From Isoetes taiwanensis (lineage: Eukaryota; Streptophyta; Lycopodiopsida; Isoetales; Isoetaceae), in NCBI GenBank assembly GCA_021234155.1, contig JAJEKV010000323.1:188001-252000 (forward strand): a DNA stretch of 64,000 nucleotides, given 5' to 3'. The first letter of the stretch is position 1. The number at the start of each line of letters is the position of its first letter. Positions 23,454-33,352 of this stretch are shown piece after piece. The notes beneath the pieces are model-generated. The model was given only the letters and a program-made list of their open reading frames with translations. It did no database searches and was not told the DNA's origin. Position numbers and translations under genes: made by a program.

Positions 23454-24140
23454 TCACCTAACTTTGGCACATCTGACCTTAGCCTCATAAATTCCTCTGC
23501 GGTATTTTACGTATCTGACTTGTTGCCTTGCCGCAACTTTGTAGAGCTGCTTTGCATCATCTTCGGACTTGTGCTCTCTTGGAACGTAATGGCGCTTGAA
23601 GGCTTTAGCAAACTTCTTGAACCTGCAAGCATCCCTGCTTAAGCCATGAGCCTTGGCATAGCCCTTCCACCAAATGCGTGCTGCTCCCTTCAGGTCATTT
23701 GTTGCCACCCCCGCCTTTATCCTTATCCTTCATACCATAGGCATTGCAGATTCGCCATCGTCAAAGCCAAGCCTCTCGCTTCCATGCGACCTGTTCTCGC
23801 CTGAGAATTGCTCGAGCTTCCCTGGCCTTCCAAACATTTCCCAATGCGAGTCTACTTTCTTCGGTAGTCGAGGTTCTTGTGTCCTTTTCGTCCCTCACCG
23901 TGGTTCCTCCGCCTTTTCGTTAACTTTCCGGACTTGGTTCGCTCTTCTTCTTCCTCGGGATCGAGTCTGAATCGAGCTTGAGTCGGAGGAGTCCAAGCTG
24001 GGGGACCTTCCTCTCTTGCTCCTCTTCCTGTCTCTACCTGTTCTCCGAGCTGATGCTTGCGGCAGTTGAGCGTTACCCACCGAACCTGCTCCTGCTTGTG
24101 CGGCTAGCAAGGCCTTTATCTGTTCGAGGTCTGTCCTCAT
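23454..24140 (-). pseudogene. LTR-2 gag
   Basis: Two pieces. 24140-23895 encodes an Arg/Ser-rich N-terminal part (SARRTGRDRKRSKRGRS). 23708-23454 encodes a retrotransposon gag core: NDLKGAARIWWKGYAKAHG and FKKFAKAFKRHYVPREHK. A frameshift lies between. Forms the particle that packages element RNA. Confidence 0.7.
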
Positions 24141-24583
24141 TTTGCGATATTTCTTCTTCCTCGAGTCATTTGTCCAAACTCTTGGCGAGTGTTCCTTGGG
24201 CGTGGCTTTGGGCGGGCTCGTGTTCCCCTGTAAGTTCGCAGGTTGTCGTTCTCTCCGCTTTTTAGGCCTCTAGCTGCATACACAAGTGGTTCATATCTAC
24301 ATGGTTAGTTTTCCTTGCTTTCTTGCATTATTTATGTTTGTTGGCATGGTTGAGGGGACACAAAATGTATCAACAAAACATTTATAGTGCAAGAGAATGT
24401 TATATTTATATTTTATATTACACTAATACAAGAACTTGCAACTCTTGCTAATCACTTACGATGACCTAGGTAAGATGGATTATCCTCCAAGAACTTTTCA
24501 CTTGGGCTGTTCCCCTTTGAATGGCCCAAGTTCCTAAGGACATTGGCTGGAGATCCACCCCAGTAATGCTCTTGCTAAATCTT

Positions 24584-26006
24584 CTATTCCCGCGGTGGGA
24601 GGTGTAAGCCGCCATCATCGGTGATCTTGCTCGCCGCTTTGTAAGGTATGGCTAAGTCGAAGACGCCGAGTGCTACCGCTCTTTTCACCGAGGATTGCAT
24701 ACCGGTGTTAAGGGGTAGCCGTGCATGCCGGCCGAATCCTGAGAGTGCAATCAGCAACGATACTCCTTCCTCGCCTCTGGGGGTGAACTTGCGGTGGATA
24801 ACCGCTATTCTTCCATCCATCAGCAATGGCAGGTAATAGCGTAATGACCTGTCGTTGCGAGATGGGTCCTCGGCCACTTTCGGTATCCAGCTGCGGTTCG
24901 CTTTCGAAATCATCAACCTCCACCGTGGTGAGCTCCCCTGTAGTCCTTGATTGTTCTGCTGGAAGCCCTCGAGGTCGAATTCCGCTGTCCTATCCCGGGG
25001 AGATTCTCATGGACGAGCTTGCCGTTAGGATGTTTGAGGTCGCGATAGCGGATCCCCATCTGTTCTCCTCGGAGAGCAAGGAACTCTTCCTCCGTCGGTA
25101 GCTTGTTCTCGAAAGCCTTTATCCGCCTCCATGATCCGCCTGATGTTGCTGTAGGCTTGGATGTCGGAGGTAAACTCTCCCGTGTAAGTGTCGGCTTCCC
25201 TTACTTGGAGGGGAAGTCGGACTCTCCCGGGACGATGAAGTCGCCCAAGTCCGATTCTTCGGAGTTGGTGCAGCAACTCTTCAGGTCGGTACTCCTCCCT
25301 TTCCACACTCAGGGAGGTTTTGAATGTCGCCAGAGTAGAAACTCCTCACCTTCGGCGATAATGGGAGCCGGGCTTGTGATGCCTAACCCGGGGGTGGCGA
25401 CTCTGAGAGTCCGGCCGGCTTCTTTCGAAGTCTTGCCACTCAGCCGCTTGTATTTGCTCCTCTCTGGCGGGTCGAGCTCAACATCGTCTTCCTCCTCCTC
25501 CAGTTCCTCGTTCATCCGAAGTCTTCTTCCTTCCCTTCCGCCTCCTGTTCATACCGCGGTGAGGAGCCGTTGTTCTTTACTTACGGCTAATGGATCCACG
25601 CCCATGGGGGAATAGAGGTTTCCCCACAATGTTCTCGCACGGTGGGTGAGAAAGATTGCCGTGGCAGTGTTGAAAGAGAAGTACTTGGTCTGATGGTGAT
25701 TAGGACCATTGGCTCGAGTGTGCGGTGCGCTTTGTTTGTGAGGTATTTGGCGATGTTCGGGACATCGTCTAATGCTGCCCTGAGGGACTGTCTAGGAACA
25801 AAATATCCTATACAAGGAGGGAGTTGCACTAGCGCTGGTTCTACCCTAGCTTGGAACTCAGTCAAGACTCTACTATAAGCTGGGGTCGCGTGCAAGGTTG
25901 CTTGGACGTCTACCTCCTTCCTGAAAATCTGGAAGATTTGGTCGACGTCGGCCTCAGCAGCATGAGCGCTGGCGCTGTACCATCTCTGGAAATCAGAAGT
26001 TGCCAT
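24584..26006 (-). pseudogene. LTR-2 accessory gene 2, unknown family
   Basis: Begins with ATG at 26006, 115 bp downstream of a TATA box. The first 139 codons (MATSDFQRWYSASAHAAEAD) are open; coding-like sequence continues through several frames to 24584, including SEESDLGDFIVPGESDFPSK, SDIQAYSNIRRIMEADKGF, LPTEEEFLALRGEQMGIRYR and DRSLRYYLPLLMDGRIAVIH. Together about 470 codons with several indels. Acidic stretch EELEEEEDDVELDP near 25510. No family recognised. Its position between primer site and gag and its own promoter-like upstream set it apart from gag-pol. Confidence 0.45.
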
Positions 26007-26120
26007 TGATTAATTGCAGAAGAAGGTAACAAATGGTTGCAAGAGCGCCTCAGGGAGTTAGGAAATCGGCTAGAAGGGCAGGAGCAGATTTGTAGGGTGC
26101 TATGTGAGAAGTGACGGGTC

Positions 26121-26128
26121 TATTTATA
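26121..26128 (-). promoter_or_regulatory. TATA box of accessory gene 2
   Basis: CTATAAATAGA on the minus strand, 115 bp before the ATG at 26006, leaving room for an ~85-nt leader. Two 67-bp inverted-repeat elements lie upstream. Confidence 0.6.
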
Positions 26129-26319
26129 GAAAAGGGGGAAACCCTAATTTTTGGATGACTTAGAAATTTCCTAGGATTGGGTAATTCTAACTTATCTGAG
26201 GTCAAAATAGGAGTTTGAGGACTATAGGAGATGCTTGAACAAGGCTAGGTTACCTAAAAAGATGCTATGCAAGTGGGTTGAAGGTGACTTTGACAAGTCT
26301 GGTGAAGAATTGGTAAGAG

Positions 26320-26383
26320 GTCTCACGGCTTAGCCTCGCTTCAATCCTAACTTTTGTTTTTATGACGGCCGTGTTTGTGAGAC
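26320..26383. repeat. Inverted-repeat promoter element, copy 1
   Basis: GTCTCACGGC...TTGTGAGAC, imperfect copy of the 67-bp element. Shares CCTCGCTTCAATCCTAAC with copy 2. Confidence 0.75.
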
Positions 26384-26515
26384 ATCAGTCCCATTTCGAT
26401 TAAAGGTGTCCAATTTGGGTAAACTAATGGTGTAAGGGTGATGGGCTCACCAAATTAGGCAGAATCGACCCCTTATTTGGTCAATTTGGAGCTGTTTTGG
26501 TCAAGTTTGGGCGAG

Positions 26516-26582
26516 GTCTCACAGCTTGCGCCTCGCTTCAATCCTAACTTTTTGTTTTATGACGGGCTGAAAGCTGTGAGAC
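26516..26582. repeat. Inverted-repeat promoter element, copy 2
   Basis: 67 bp with perfect 12-bp ends GTCTCACAGCTT and AAGCTGTGAGAC. Best-preserved copy. Confidence 0.85.
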
Positions 26583-26730
26583 ATCATGTCTCTCGGCTCC
26601 CAAATGTCCTATTTCACTGAAATAAAAGCTAAAACTTATTAATTTGCTCTAATTACTCAAGTTTATGTCATCAAGGTACACAAAATTGCTCTATATTACA
26701 AAATTTTTAATTATTTACAACAAAAAGTTT

Positions 26731-27977
26731 CTAAGTGCGTTCTCCCTTAATGCGGGTCGCAAGACTCATGTCTTGTCGCATTAAGGTTACCCGCTTGGCG
26801 TGGATAGTGCAGGCTGTTGAATCTTCAAAATGTTGCACTATCTTTGCCTCAGCCGCCTCTTGCATTGCCCGCCAGCCTAAATGCGTGACTCTAAAAGTCT
26901 GTTCTATAGGCTGCATAACTTCACGCACCAACCCGGCGAAGGGGGCACGGGGATTAGGAGACCGAAAGCTGCTGGAAGTGTCTAATCTCCCTTACGCTCT
27001 TCTCTCCACCTCCTTCCTATCCGCTTTTTCTTCACGGGTGGCGGCTTGGGAACCTTGGGCTTCGGTGGTGGCGGCCTTAGGGTTTCTTTGCCGTTGGTCG
27101 CCTCCCTCGATGAACTTAACCCTGTTTTTCTTCATAATATTTGTTATAGGCCTCCCATTTCTTCATGTAGGCCTCGTGCTCTCTCATCTTCCTCTCATAA
27201 ATCTTCACCACATCGGTGGCGTAGGCTTCCGGGCGGTCGTGGTTACTTCCTTCTATCCCATGCAGGGTATTCGGGGGCTTCCGCACTTGGTCTTGGTGGG
27301 GTTGCTTTCGGTGCGGAAATTTGCTCGGGTACTTCACTGCTTTCGTCGCTGGGTGCTTGGAAGAGCTTCCACCGGCGTTAGGGTTGAAGTCTTCATCAGA
27401 AGAGTCGTCGGAAGGGGTTTGGGGTTCGTCGGGTTGCGCTCCTTGATAATAATGTTGGGGTTCGGCCTCTTCCTTGGCGGCCGGTCCTTTGTTCTCCTTA
27501 CATGACCCACGAACTTCCCTTTCGCTTTCTTCTTTTCTTCTGCTACCTTTTGTTCCTCCTCCTTCCTTTTCCTCTTTTTGTCTTCCCTTCTCTTCTGCCG
27601 GCGCTCGTACTTCCTGATGAACCTTCTAAGGTCTGCTACCTCCGTGGCTCGGACACATCACTGCTCATCTGCTTTCGAGGATTTCCGTGGAGTCGCGTCA
27701 CAGATAGTCGCTTGTTCTGCTGCTGGATCTCCCGCTCTATTTCTTCGTACACCTCCCTCGTCTCTTCGTCCATGGAGTTCGGTGATGTGGCCTCGTCCTC
27801 CTCCACCTGCTGGTTGAAGACATCGATCAAATCGGAGGTGTCTTCCTCTTCGTCCGAAGGCGAACGACCCCCTCTTGCGAGCCTCTCACGAAGCATCTTC
27901 CGAATGATCTCTGCCTCAGTGGCGCTGGTGGTTTCGCCTGGGCGACGCTTCCTTGCGGTCTGTTTGGTTCGGGCCAT
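26731..27977 (-). pseudogene. Retrotransposon-borne histone H3-like gene
   Basis: ATG at 27977 opens with MARTKQTARK, identical to the H3 tail including K4 and K9. Then come acidic and coiled-coil sequence (SPSDEEEDTSDLIDVFNQQV), a Lys/Arg-rich stretch in a second frame (RRQKRREDKKRKRKEEE) and a third frame ending near 27116. At the 3' end the histone fold appears: VREIRHFQQ (about 26995), then PFAGLVREVMQ, MQEAAEA and FEDSTACTIHAKRVTLM, ending GERT. From LVRE to the end it aligns with H3 over 66 residues without gaps. Loop 1 has H3 length, not the longer CENH3 length, though QEAAE and RVTLMR resemble CENH3. About 415 codons with at least three frameshifts. Confidence 0.75.
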
Positions 27978-28086
27978 GTTTTACGGATCGTCAATCGGAT
28001 AAAAGCGCCGAAAGATCGCCTAAGTTGGGAAGAGCGGATTTCTAGGGCTTGGGCCGAAAAAAAAAAAAATGAGGGGGTTCTACATC

Positions 28087-28094
28087 TATTTATA
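28087..28094 (-). promoter_or_regulatory. TATA box of the H3-like gene
   Basis: GCTATAAATAGATG on the minus strand, 110 bp before the ATG at 27977, nearly the same spacing as for accessory gene 2. Confidence 0.6.
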
Positions 28095-28196
28095 GCTTGG
28101 GGAATTTTAGGTCAAAACTCAAGTTGCTCCGTTTAACATGCTAAGGCACCAACTTATCTAAAACTTATACTTATTTCAGACTTTTTCTACCTATTG

Positions 28197-28263
28197 GTCT
28201 CACAGCTTGCGCCTCGTTCCAATACTAATGTTTAGTTTTGCGACCGGTAGCGGTGTGAATCTC
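28197..28263. repeat. Inverted-repeat promoter element, copy 3
   Basis: Starts GTCTCACAGCTTGCGCCTCG; the right arm is diverged (GGTGTGAATC). Confidence 0.7.
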
Positions 28264-28383
28264 ATACATTTCTAGGGTTTTTAGGTAATTAAAACATGCT
28301 ATTCTAACTAATTCCTACCTTAGAATTAGCCTTACCACATTATTTATCTCAAATTCATCATGTTTTGGTGTTCTTGGCTCGAT

Positions 28384-28450
28384 GTCTCATAGCTTGCGCC
28401 TCGCTTCAAAACAAAAAGTTAGTTTTATGACGAGGGCGGAGCTGTGAGAC
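28384..28450. repeat. Inverted-repeat promoter element, copy 4
   Basis: 67 bp, GTCTCATAGCTTGCGCCTCG to GAGCTGTGAGAC. Confidence 0.8.
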
Positions 28451-28638
28451 CCCTCACTGGAAAAATTTTGGCTCGTTCTTTTTTAATCTTGTTAAATTCC
28501 AATTCACTTAATTGTTACTAGCTTAGCATAACTACAAAGGTGAAAAAATTTTTCCCACTTTTCGAGGCTTGAGGATCCTATCAAGTTAGTACTACTGGGA
28601 ACATGGTCAGTGCTTTGCTCTTGGTCTCCAAGAACATT

Positions 28639-28650
28639 GCTCTGATACCA
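28639..28650 (-). other. LTR-2 primer-binding site, initiator Met tRNA
   Basis: TGGTATCAGAGC on the minus strand, one base inside the 5' LTR: the classic plant iMet primer site. Confidence 0.9.
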
Positions 28651-28651
28651 C

Positions 28652-30224
28652 TGTGACGTCCCCTACTCGTATACGGTGCACTCACCGTATACAAACAGGA
28701 GTTCTTCCCCCACACCAGCTCCATCTTGATCTGGGGCCCTCCACATATCACCGCACCCGTAACGAAGTCTCGGGGGGAGAGTGAAGGTGTCATTCTACCC
28801 CGTCTCCCTCGGGGCCTACCTAGCTGCTTAAGCGTAAACATACATGTCGTTAGCACATACATCAACATCTCCGTGACCATCTCGAAGGATGGTCCCCTCA
28901 TATCTGCATAGACAAAGGTCAAGACATCACATAGGGGATCCTACCCAAGGCTCGGACTCAAAGGATGATGGCGGCTTGGGTCTCGAGTTGAGTTCTTGGG
29001 AGGCATGAATTCATGGCAATGGATTTGGCTGGCATAAGAACATGGCATAGGGTTGTCCACTCCATCCGCCCCTCCTCGTGCACACTTTGCGTAGTAGGCT
29101 GAAAAGTGTTGGGACTGGCCGATCAGAAGCCCGCCGGATGCATAGCCGAAGGGGCTATTCTCGGTCTCATCCTCCCAGTTCCGATGGGGCGGTAGGGATC
29201 ACTCCCTCCCGGAGATCTACATGCTAACTCAAGGTGACTAGAGGGCCCTTTGCCCGTATTCGGTGAACCCTTTGGAAAGTGTACACCACTTCACGGGTGT
29301 GGGAGCCCATGCCTTACCCGCACTTTTCGGTGGTAAGCCATTAGACCTAGTCACAATGATCCCCGGTAGGCTTTACACACAAGGGGATCGTTCAAGAGTC
29401 AGGACATGAACCTCCTTTTTAGCCAGTCTGGCCCCTTCACCCACAACCCCGGTGTGGCTCTTGTACCAGGGCGAATCTACAACGGTGTGCTAGAGAGGCT
29501 ACTCTAGGAGCATCAACTACAAGCTTTGGGGCCTCTACCCCCTTCCCAATACAAGGAGTTCACGTAAATACATCATCCAAATATATCACAGAAGAACTAA
29601 AGAACTAGATCCAATCATAGAGTTAGGTTCTTTAGTTAGTGTCCGAGATCTAAGATCTAGATAACTACTATGGGCAATTTAATAGTCTAAACCTACTGAT
29701 TCTATGACTAGAAGGCGGTTTAAGCTATTAAATTGACCAAATACCTGATCCTTGAGTGGCTCCTCGACTGAGTTCAACCATCTGTTGAGCTGATCGAATT
29801 GAGGGAAACCGATGGCGCAATTCGCTTGAAGGCGTCACGGGAGGCGGTTTTGGCTCTGGGCAGCCAAAACCTGAGCTCTAAAACCCTAAGGACGAAAAAC
29901 TAGCAAGCTAGGGTTTTCCTACCCTAAATAGACATGGGGTTTAGGCTAGGGTTTCCAATTACCCAATTTGGCATGTGGGATAATTGGAAAGGCCCCACTT
30001 GCCTTTAGTGGCTAGGTGGCAAAATATGCCAACATGGAAAGGTGTGCCCTCATTAATGTGCACATGTGCACATTAATAATATATGAACACTCCTAGCAAG
30101 TTGCCCCCTAGGGCTACTTACCTGGCTATCCGTTGGCGTACACGTCAATCGGGGTGGGCGTGTGCGCGTGGCGATGGCGATACAATGTACGTCACGGGGC
30201 GTATCTTGTCTTTGGAACGTCACA
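28652..30224 (-). repeat. LTR-2 5' LTR
   Basis: 1573 bp, TG...CA ends, followed on the right by target duplication ATAAT (30225-30229). Confidence 0.9.
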
Positions 30225-30229
30225 ATAAT

Positions 30230-31909
30230 TATCTGAGGAGCTTACTCACGGAGATGGGGCTAGCCTAGAGATCAGATGGCTTCGTGAGACCTTAGGGGTT
30301 TTTAAGCCAGAAGTGTTCGATTTTGGGATTCTACGTTAGTTGTATTCCTTAGCTATAGAAAGTGGGTTTTTAATCAGAATATTAAAAACCTTAGCTAACA
30401 ATGGTTAGAGATAAATAAATGGTGAAACCTTGGAGATCATGAGAAGTTGGGCAGTGAGAGCTATATGAGGCAAATGTGGTGTCTAGATGAGGCTATGGTG
30501 TGGAGCACTGTTATTCTAGGTGTACACTGTAAGTTTCTAAGTTGTTGCACTATATTTTATCAAAGGCATCATAGCTAATAGATTATCCTCATGGCAGAAT
30601 GGTTCTGAGGTAAGGTTTGCATTGTGTGGATTGGTAGTATCTTTCCTTGTCGTAGCTACATCAATGATAGTTAGGCTTATGGCTTCCTCGATGTGTTTGG
30701 ATTGCAATCATTATCTTCGTCCGTAACCTAACTACTTCAACTTGGGCAGGTTGTATGGGCAACATCAGCAACAATATAATCTAGGCACGTGTATAGTAAA
30801 CATTCTAATGAACACCATATGTCATGGTCTTTGCATTGTTCCACTGTTGTCTTGGTATTTGATTATGTCTATTGGAACCTCTGGGGTCGGATCTCTAGGT
30901 TCGATGGCCTAGGTTGCTCTGGCATGCTCATGTTCACTGTGATTCTCTGTGGTATTCTTGTACCCTGTAACACCAGGCGTAGTCTCCCTGATCAGGATGC
31001 CACGTCAACTCTTGTGACTCCATGGTAAGGGGTCCTCCAGCACCAGAGCACCAGATGTGGGCTGGGAAGGGTATGCACATACGAGATACACCCCACCAAC
31101 TCCGTCAACGGGGCTCGGAATGTGAGTTGGTTGGGCATTTCTCTGCTAATAGGGCCTGTATGTAGGCTGGCTGAGCTTCCCATTGTCCCGTGTTTATGTG
31201 TCATGATGGTTTGGTATTTTTGACTATGTCTTTGCTTTGATGCTCGTGTTTGGTATTCCTTGGATTAAGTTGTCATTGTCTAGCACTGTACTCACATAGA
31301 ATCTTTTATTTTGCTTGTACTCATGTCCTTGTATCCAAGATTCCAGAGTATTTCCATGCATGCAGTGGCAGCCAGGATCCCCACTTAGTCACGAGGACTA
31401 ACCCCAGTGAATGTTGTGCAGTGAATTAGCTGGGGAGCATGTTAACACGTTGCGCTAGAATATTCTGAGCGAAATTGTTACATTTTATTATATTGTATAA
31501 TCGATTCATATTATACTTGATGAATTGAATTTATAAGTATTTGTCCATTGAATTTAAAGAAATAAAGTTCAATTGCAAAGGAAGATTCAATTCTTCACCA
31601 TATTCAACTTTTTGTCACACCAATTAAGCAAGAGTCTTCACAAGTTTTGACAAGATCCCAAGTTACCAGGAGGGTCAACTCGGCAGGCTCGTCACAGTTG
31701 GTATGGTATTCTCAGAAGGAGCAGCATCTAGAGGCTTTGTGGTTACCATGGAAGGATGACAAGGCAAGGGATGAGTCTTCATATAAGCAATGACATCAAC
31801 TCTTGATGATGTTGAGGTATAGATTAGTGAATAAATTGTCATTGCATATTGATTCTATAAGTTGTTGGAGGAATGCTTCACCGACCTATGAGGACATGGG
31901 TTAAATTTT
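30230..31909. other. LTR-1 interior, right part
   Basis: About 1.7 kb without a recognisable gene. Confidence 0.6.
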
Positions 31910-31921
31910 AGAAGGGGAGAC
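31910..31921 (+). other. LTR-1 polypurine tract
   Basis: AGAAGGGGAGA directly before the TG of the right LTR; primes plus-strand DNA synthesis and fixes orientation. Confidence 0.7.
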
Positions 31922-32527
31922 TGTAACAGTCCTGGAAAGTTAGAGACCAGTATTGTACAAGGTAGTTGTACATAAATATATGAAGACACATATATGGCAT
32001 GTATACAGCATGAGTCCAGGGTTTTGTCTCTCTTGGAGAAAGGATTGTTGCAGAGCATGAAGGCAGGGAGTAATTCTGGGTAGTTTTGGAGCCCGAACTT
32101 TGGAGCATCATATCTCGGCGATGCGAGATCCTTTTCATGTGATTTTTCTTTTGATGGAAAGATCTTCAAATAAGCTCTCAGCATTCGGTCTGGTAAGACC
32201 AAAACTCATCCATATGAGAAAGTTATGACAGAAATTGTGATGCGGCTCAGAATTGACTGCACTATGTATGTTCTTCTGCAGTTTAATTCTTGGAGTTAGA
32301 AGATGATCTTTTGAGACACAAACAATTGCAAGATGTCCAGAGGTCTATGCATGAAGGAATTCTCTGGAGAAAGCTTTGAGGAGGCCAGAGCTTGGAGACA
32401 TTAAGAAGGCCAGATCTTGAAGAGATTGCATCAATCTTCTTATCAGGTGGGGTTTCGGTCTATTTGAGATTTCATAGGCTGCGGATTGAGTTTAAACATG
32501 ATGTAGATGATAACTTTGGGGTTATCA
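31922..32527 (+). repeat. LTR-1 right (3') LTR
   Basis: Starts TGTAACAGTCC after the polypurine tract, homologous to the left copy. The 3' edge is approximate. A 28-bp duplication follows at 32539-32615. Confidence 0.75.
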
Positions 32528-32627
32528 TCTATAAAAACTTTGGGATAACAATCTTTTATAGTGGAGATCCTTTCTCTCTTTGGGATAACTTTGGGATAAC
32601 AATCTTTTATAGTGGCTTTGTTCAGAT

Positions 32628-33055
32628 CCTTTCTCTCTTCCCCTTTTTCTCATGCCTTTTTTCCCAAGTTCCCTTTCCCCCTTTCCTCGTCCCCTTTTCT
32701 TTTTCCCTTTCTTTTCCCCATGCCCTCTTCTCTCCACCCGTTTCCTATTACCCTTTTTCCCCTCTCTTTTCTTCCTTTCCCCACCTTTTCCCTCTTTGCC
32801 TTTTTCCCACGGCCTTTTTCCCTTCCCGTCCCCCCTTCCTTTTTCATTTATCATTTCTATTCCCTTTTCTCATGCCGTTTTTCCCTTCTTTTTTCCCTTT
32901 CCTCACCTTTTCTCTCATTCCCTTTTTCCCATGCCCTTTTTCCCTTTCCTTTTTCCCTTTCTCTTTGTTCCCTTTTCCCCTTGCCTTTTTGCCCTTCACA
33001 TTCCCCCTTCCTTCTCCCATTTCCTTTTCCTCCTTTTCTTTTCCCCTTTCCTCGT
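32628..33055. repeat. Hel-2 polypyrimidine body, part 3
   Basis: C/T-rich continuation of Hel-2 after LTR-1. The next 130 bp to 33187 is the Helitron 5' region with AAGCCCTAA and GGTTGAGATC in its own orientation, motifs shared with Hel-3 to Hel-5. Confidence 0.85.
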
Positions 33056-33302
33056 AAGAGATTAAAGCTTGACCATTCACGGTGGTGGGAAGCTGTGCGA
33101 TAAATCTCGGCCTTTGGATGCACTCAAATGATCTCAACCATTTAAATTAGGGCTTGATACAACACGCTAAAACATTATAATATAAGACTAGTAACGGTAC
33201 CCAGCGTTGCTGGGCATTCGTTTTGTAAATGTTTTTATTGCAATAAGGAATGTGTGCAGTAAGCTTTTATTATTGGAAAAAAAAAATATTCAAACATAGT
33301 TA

Positions 33303-33328
33303 TAGTGCCCAGTGCTGCTGGGTATTAG
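33303..33328 (-). repeat. Second, decayed Helitron 3' hairpin
   Basis: CCCAGTGCTGCTGGG lies 115 bp inside the real end, between it and the RepHel stop. The CTAG is decayed. It may be an earlier 3' terminus that was bypassed. Confidence 0.55.
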
Positions 33329-33352
33329 TACAGTGTAAGAAATCTATAGAAA

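Larger units (their letters stand above)
17051..30224 (-). mobile_element. LTR-2: 13.2-kb chromovirus with extra genes
   Basis: Ty3/gypsy element on the minus strand. LTRs run 17051-18612 and 28652-30224, begin TGTGACGTCCC and end AACGTCACA, and are flanked by ATAAT on both sides (17046-17050, 30225-30229). Order of parts: 5' LTR, initiator-Met primer site, H3-like gene, second accessory gene, gag, protease, RT, RNase H, integrase with chromodomain, polypurine tract, 3' LTR. The ~4.5 kb between primer site and gag is the unusual part. Pol carries many frameshifts. Confidence 0.9.
15620..32527 (+). mobile_element. LTR-1: non-coding LTR retrotransposon (LARD-like)
   Basis: Two direct repeats of about 0.6 kb flank non-coding DNA (16207-17050 and 30230-31909). 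A polypurine tract immediately precedes the right copy, so it is plus-oriented. It lacks recognisable gag or pol. It inserted into the pyrimidine-rich body of Hel-2 and was later split by LTR-2. No convincing primer-binding site or target duplication is visible. Confidence 0.75.
12840..33187 (-). mobile_element. Hel-2: non-autonomous Helitron, heavily nested
   Basis: Minus-strand 3' end at 12840 (CTAG, then hairpin GCCCAGCATTGCTGGGC) and 5' end at 33187 (TCTTATATTATAATG read on the minus strand). Its own sequence is what remains after removing LINE-2 and LTR-1: three pyrimidine-rich stretches (12958-13486, 15229-15619, 32628-33055) plus a 5' region at 33056-33187. No Helitron protein is encoded. 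Own length is about 1.7 kb. Hel-3 is inserted directly at its 5' edge. Confidence 0.75.

Noticed and set aside
24584-26006. Second accessory gene as another core histone (H4, H2A or H2B)
   Set aside because: I compared its frames with the conserved fold motifs of these histones and found no match.
26731-27977. H3-like gene as a true centromeric CENH3
   Set aside because: Loop 1 has canonical H3 length and the tail is the canonical H3 tail; only a few residues look CENH3-like.
19446-28002. Plus-strand ORFs such as 25103-25615 and 26735-27505
   Set aside because: Shadows of minus-strand LTR-2 genes; their composition mirrors the real frames.
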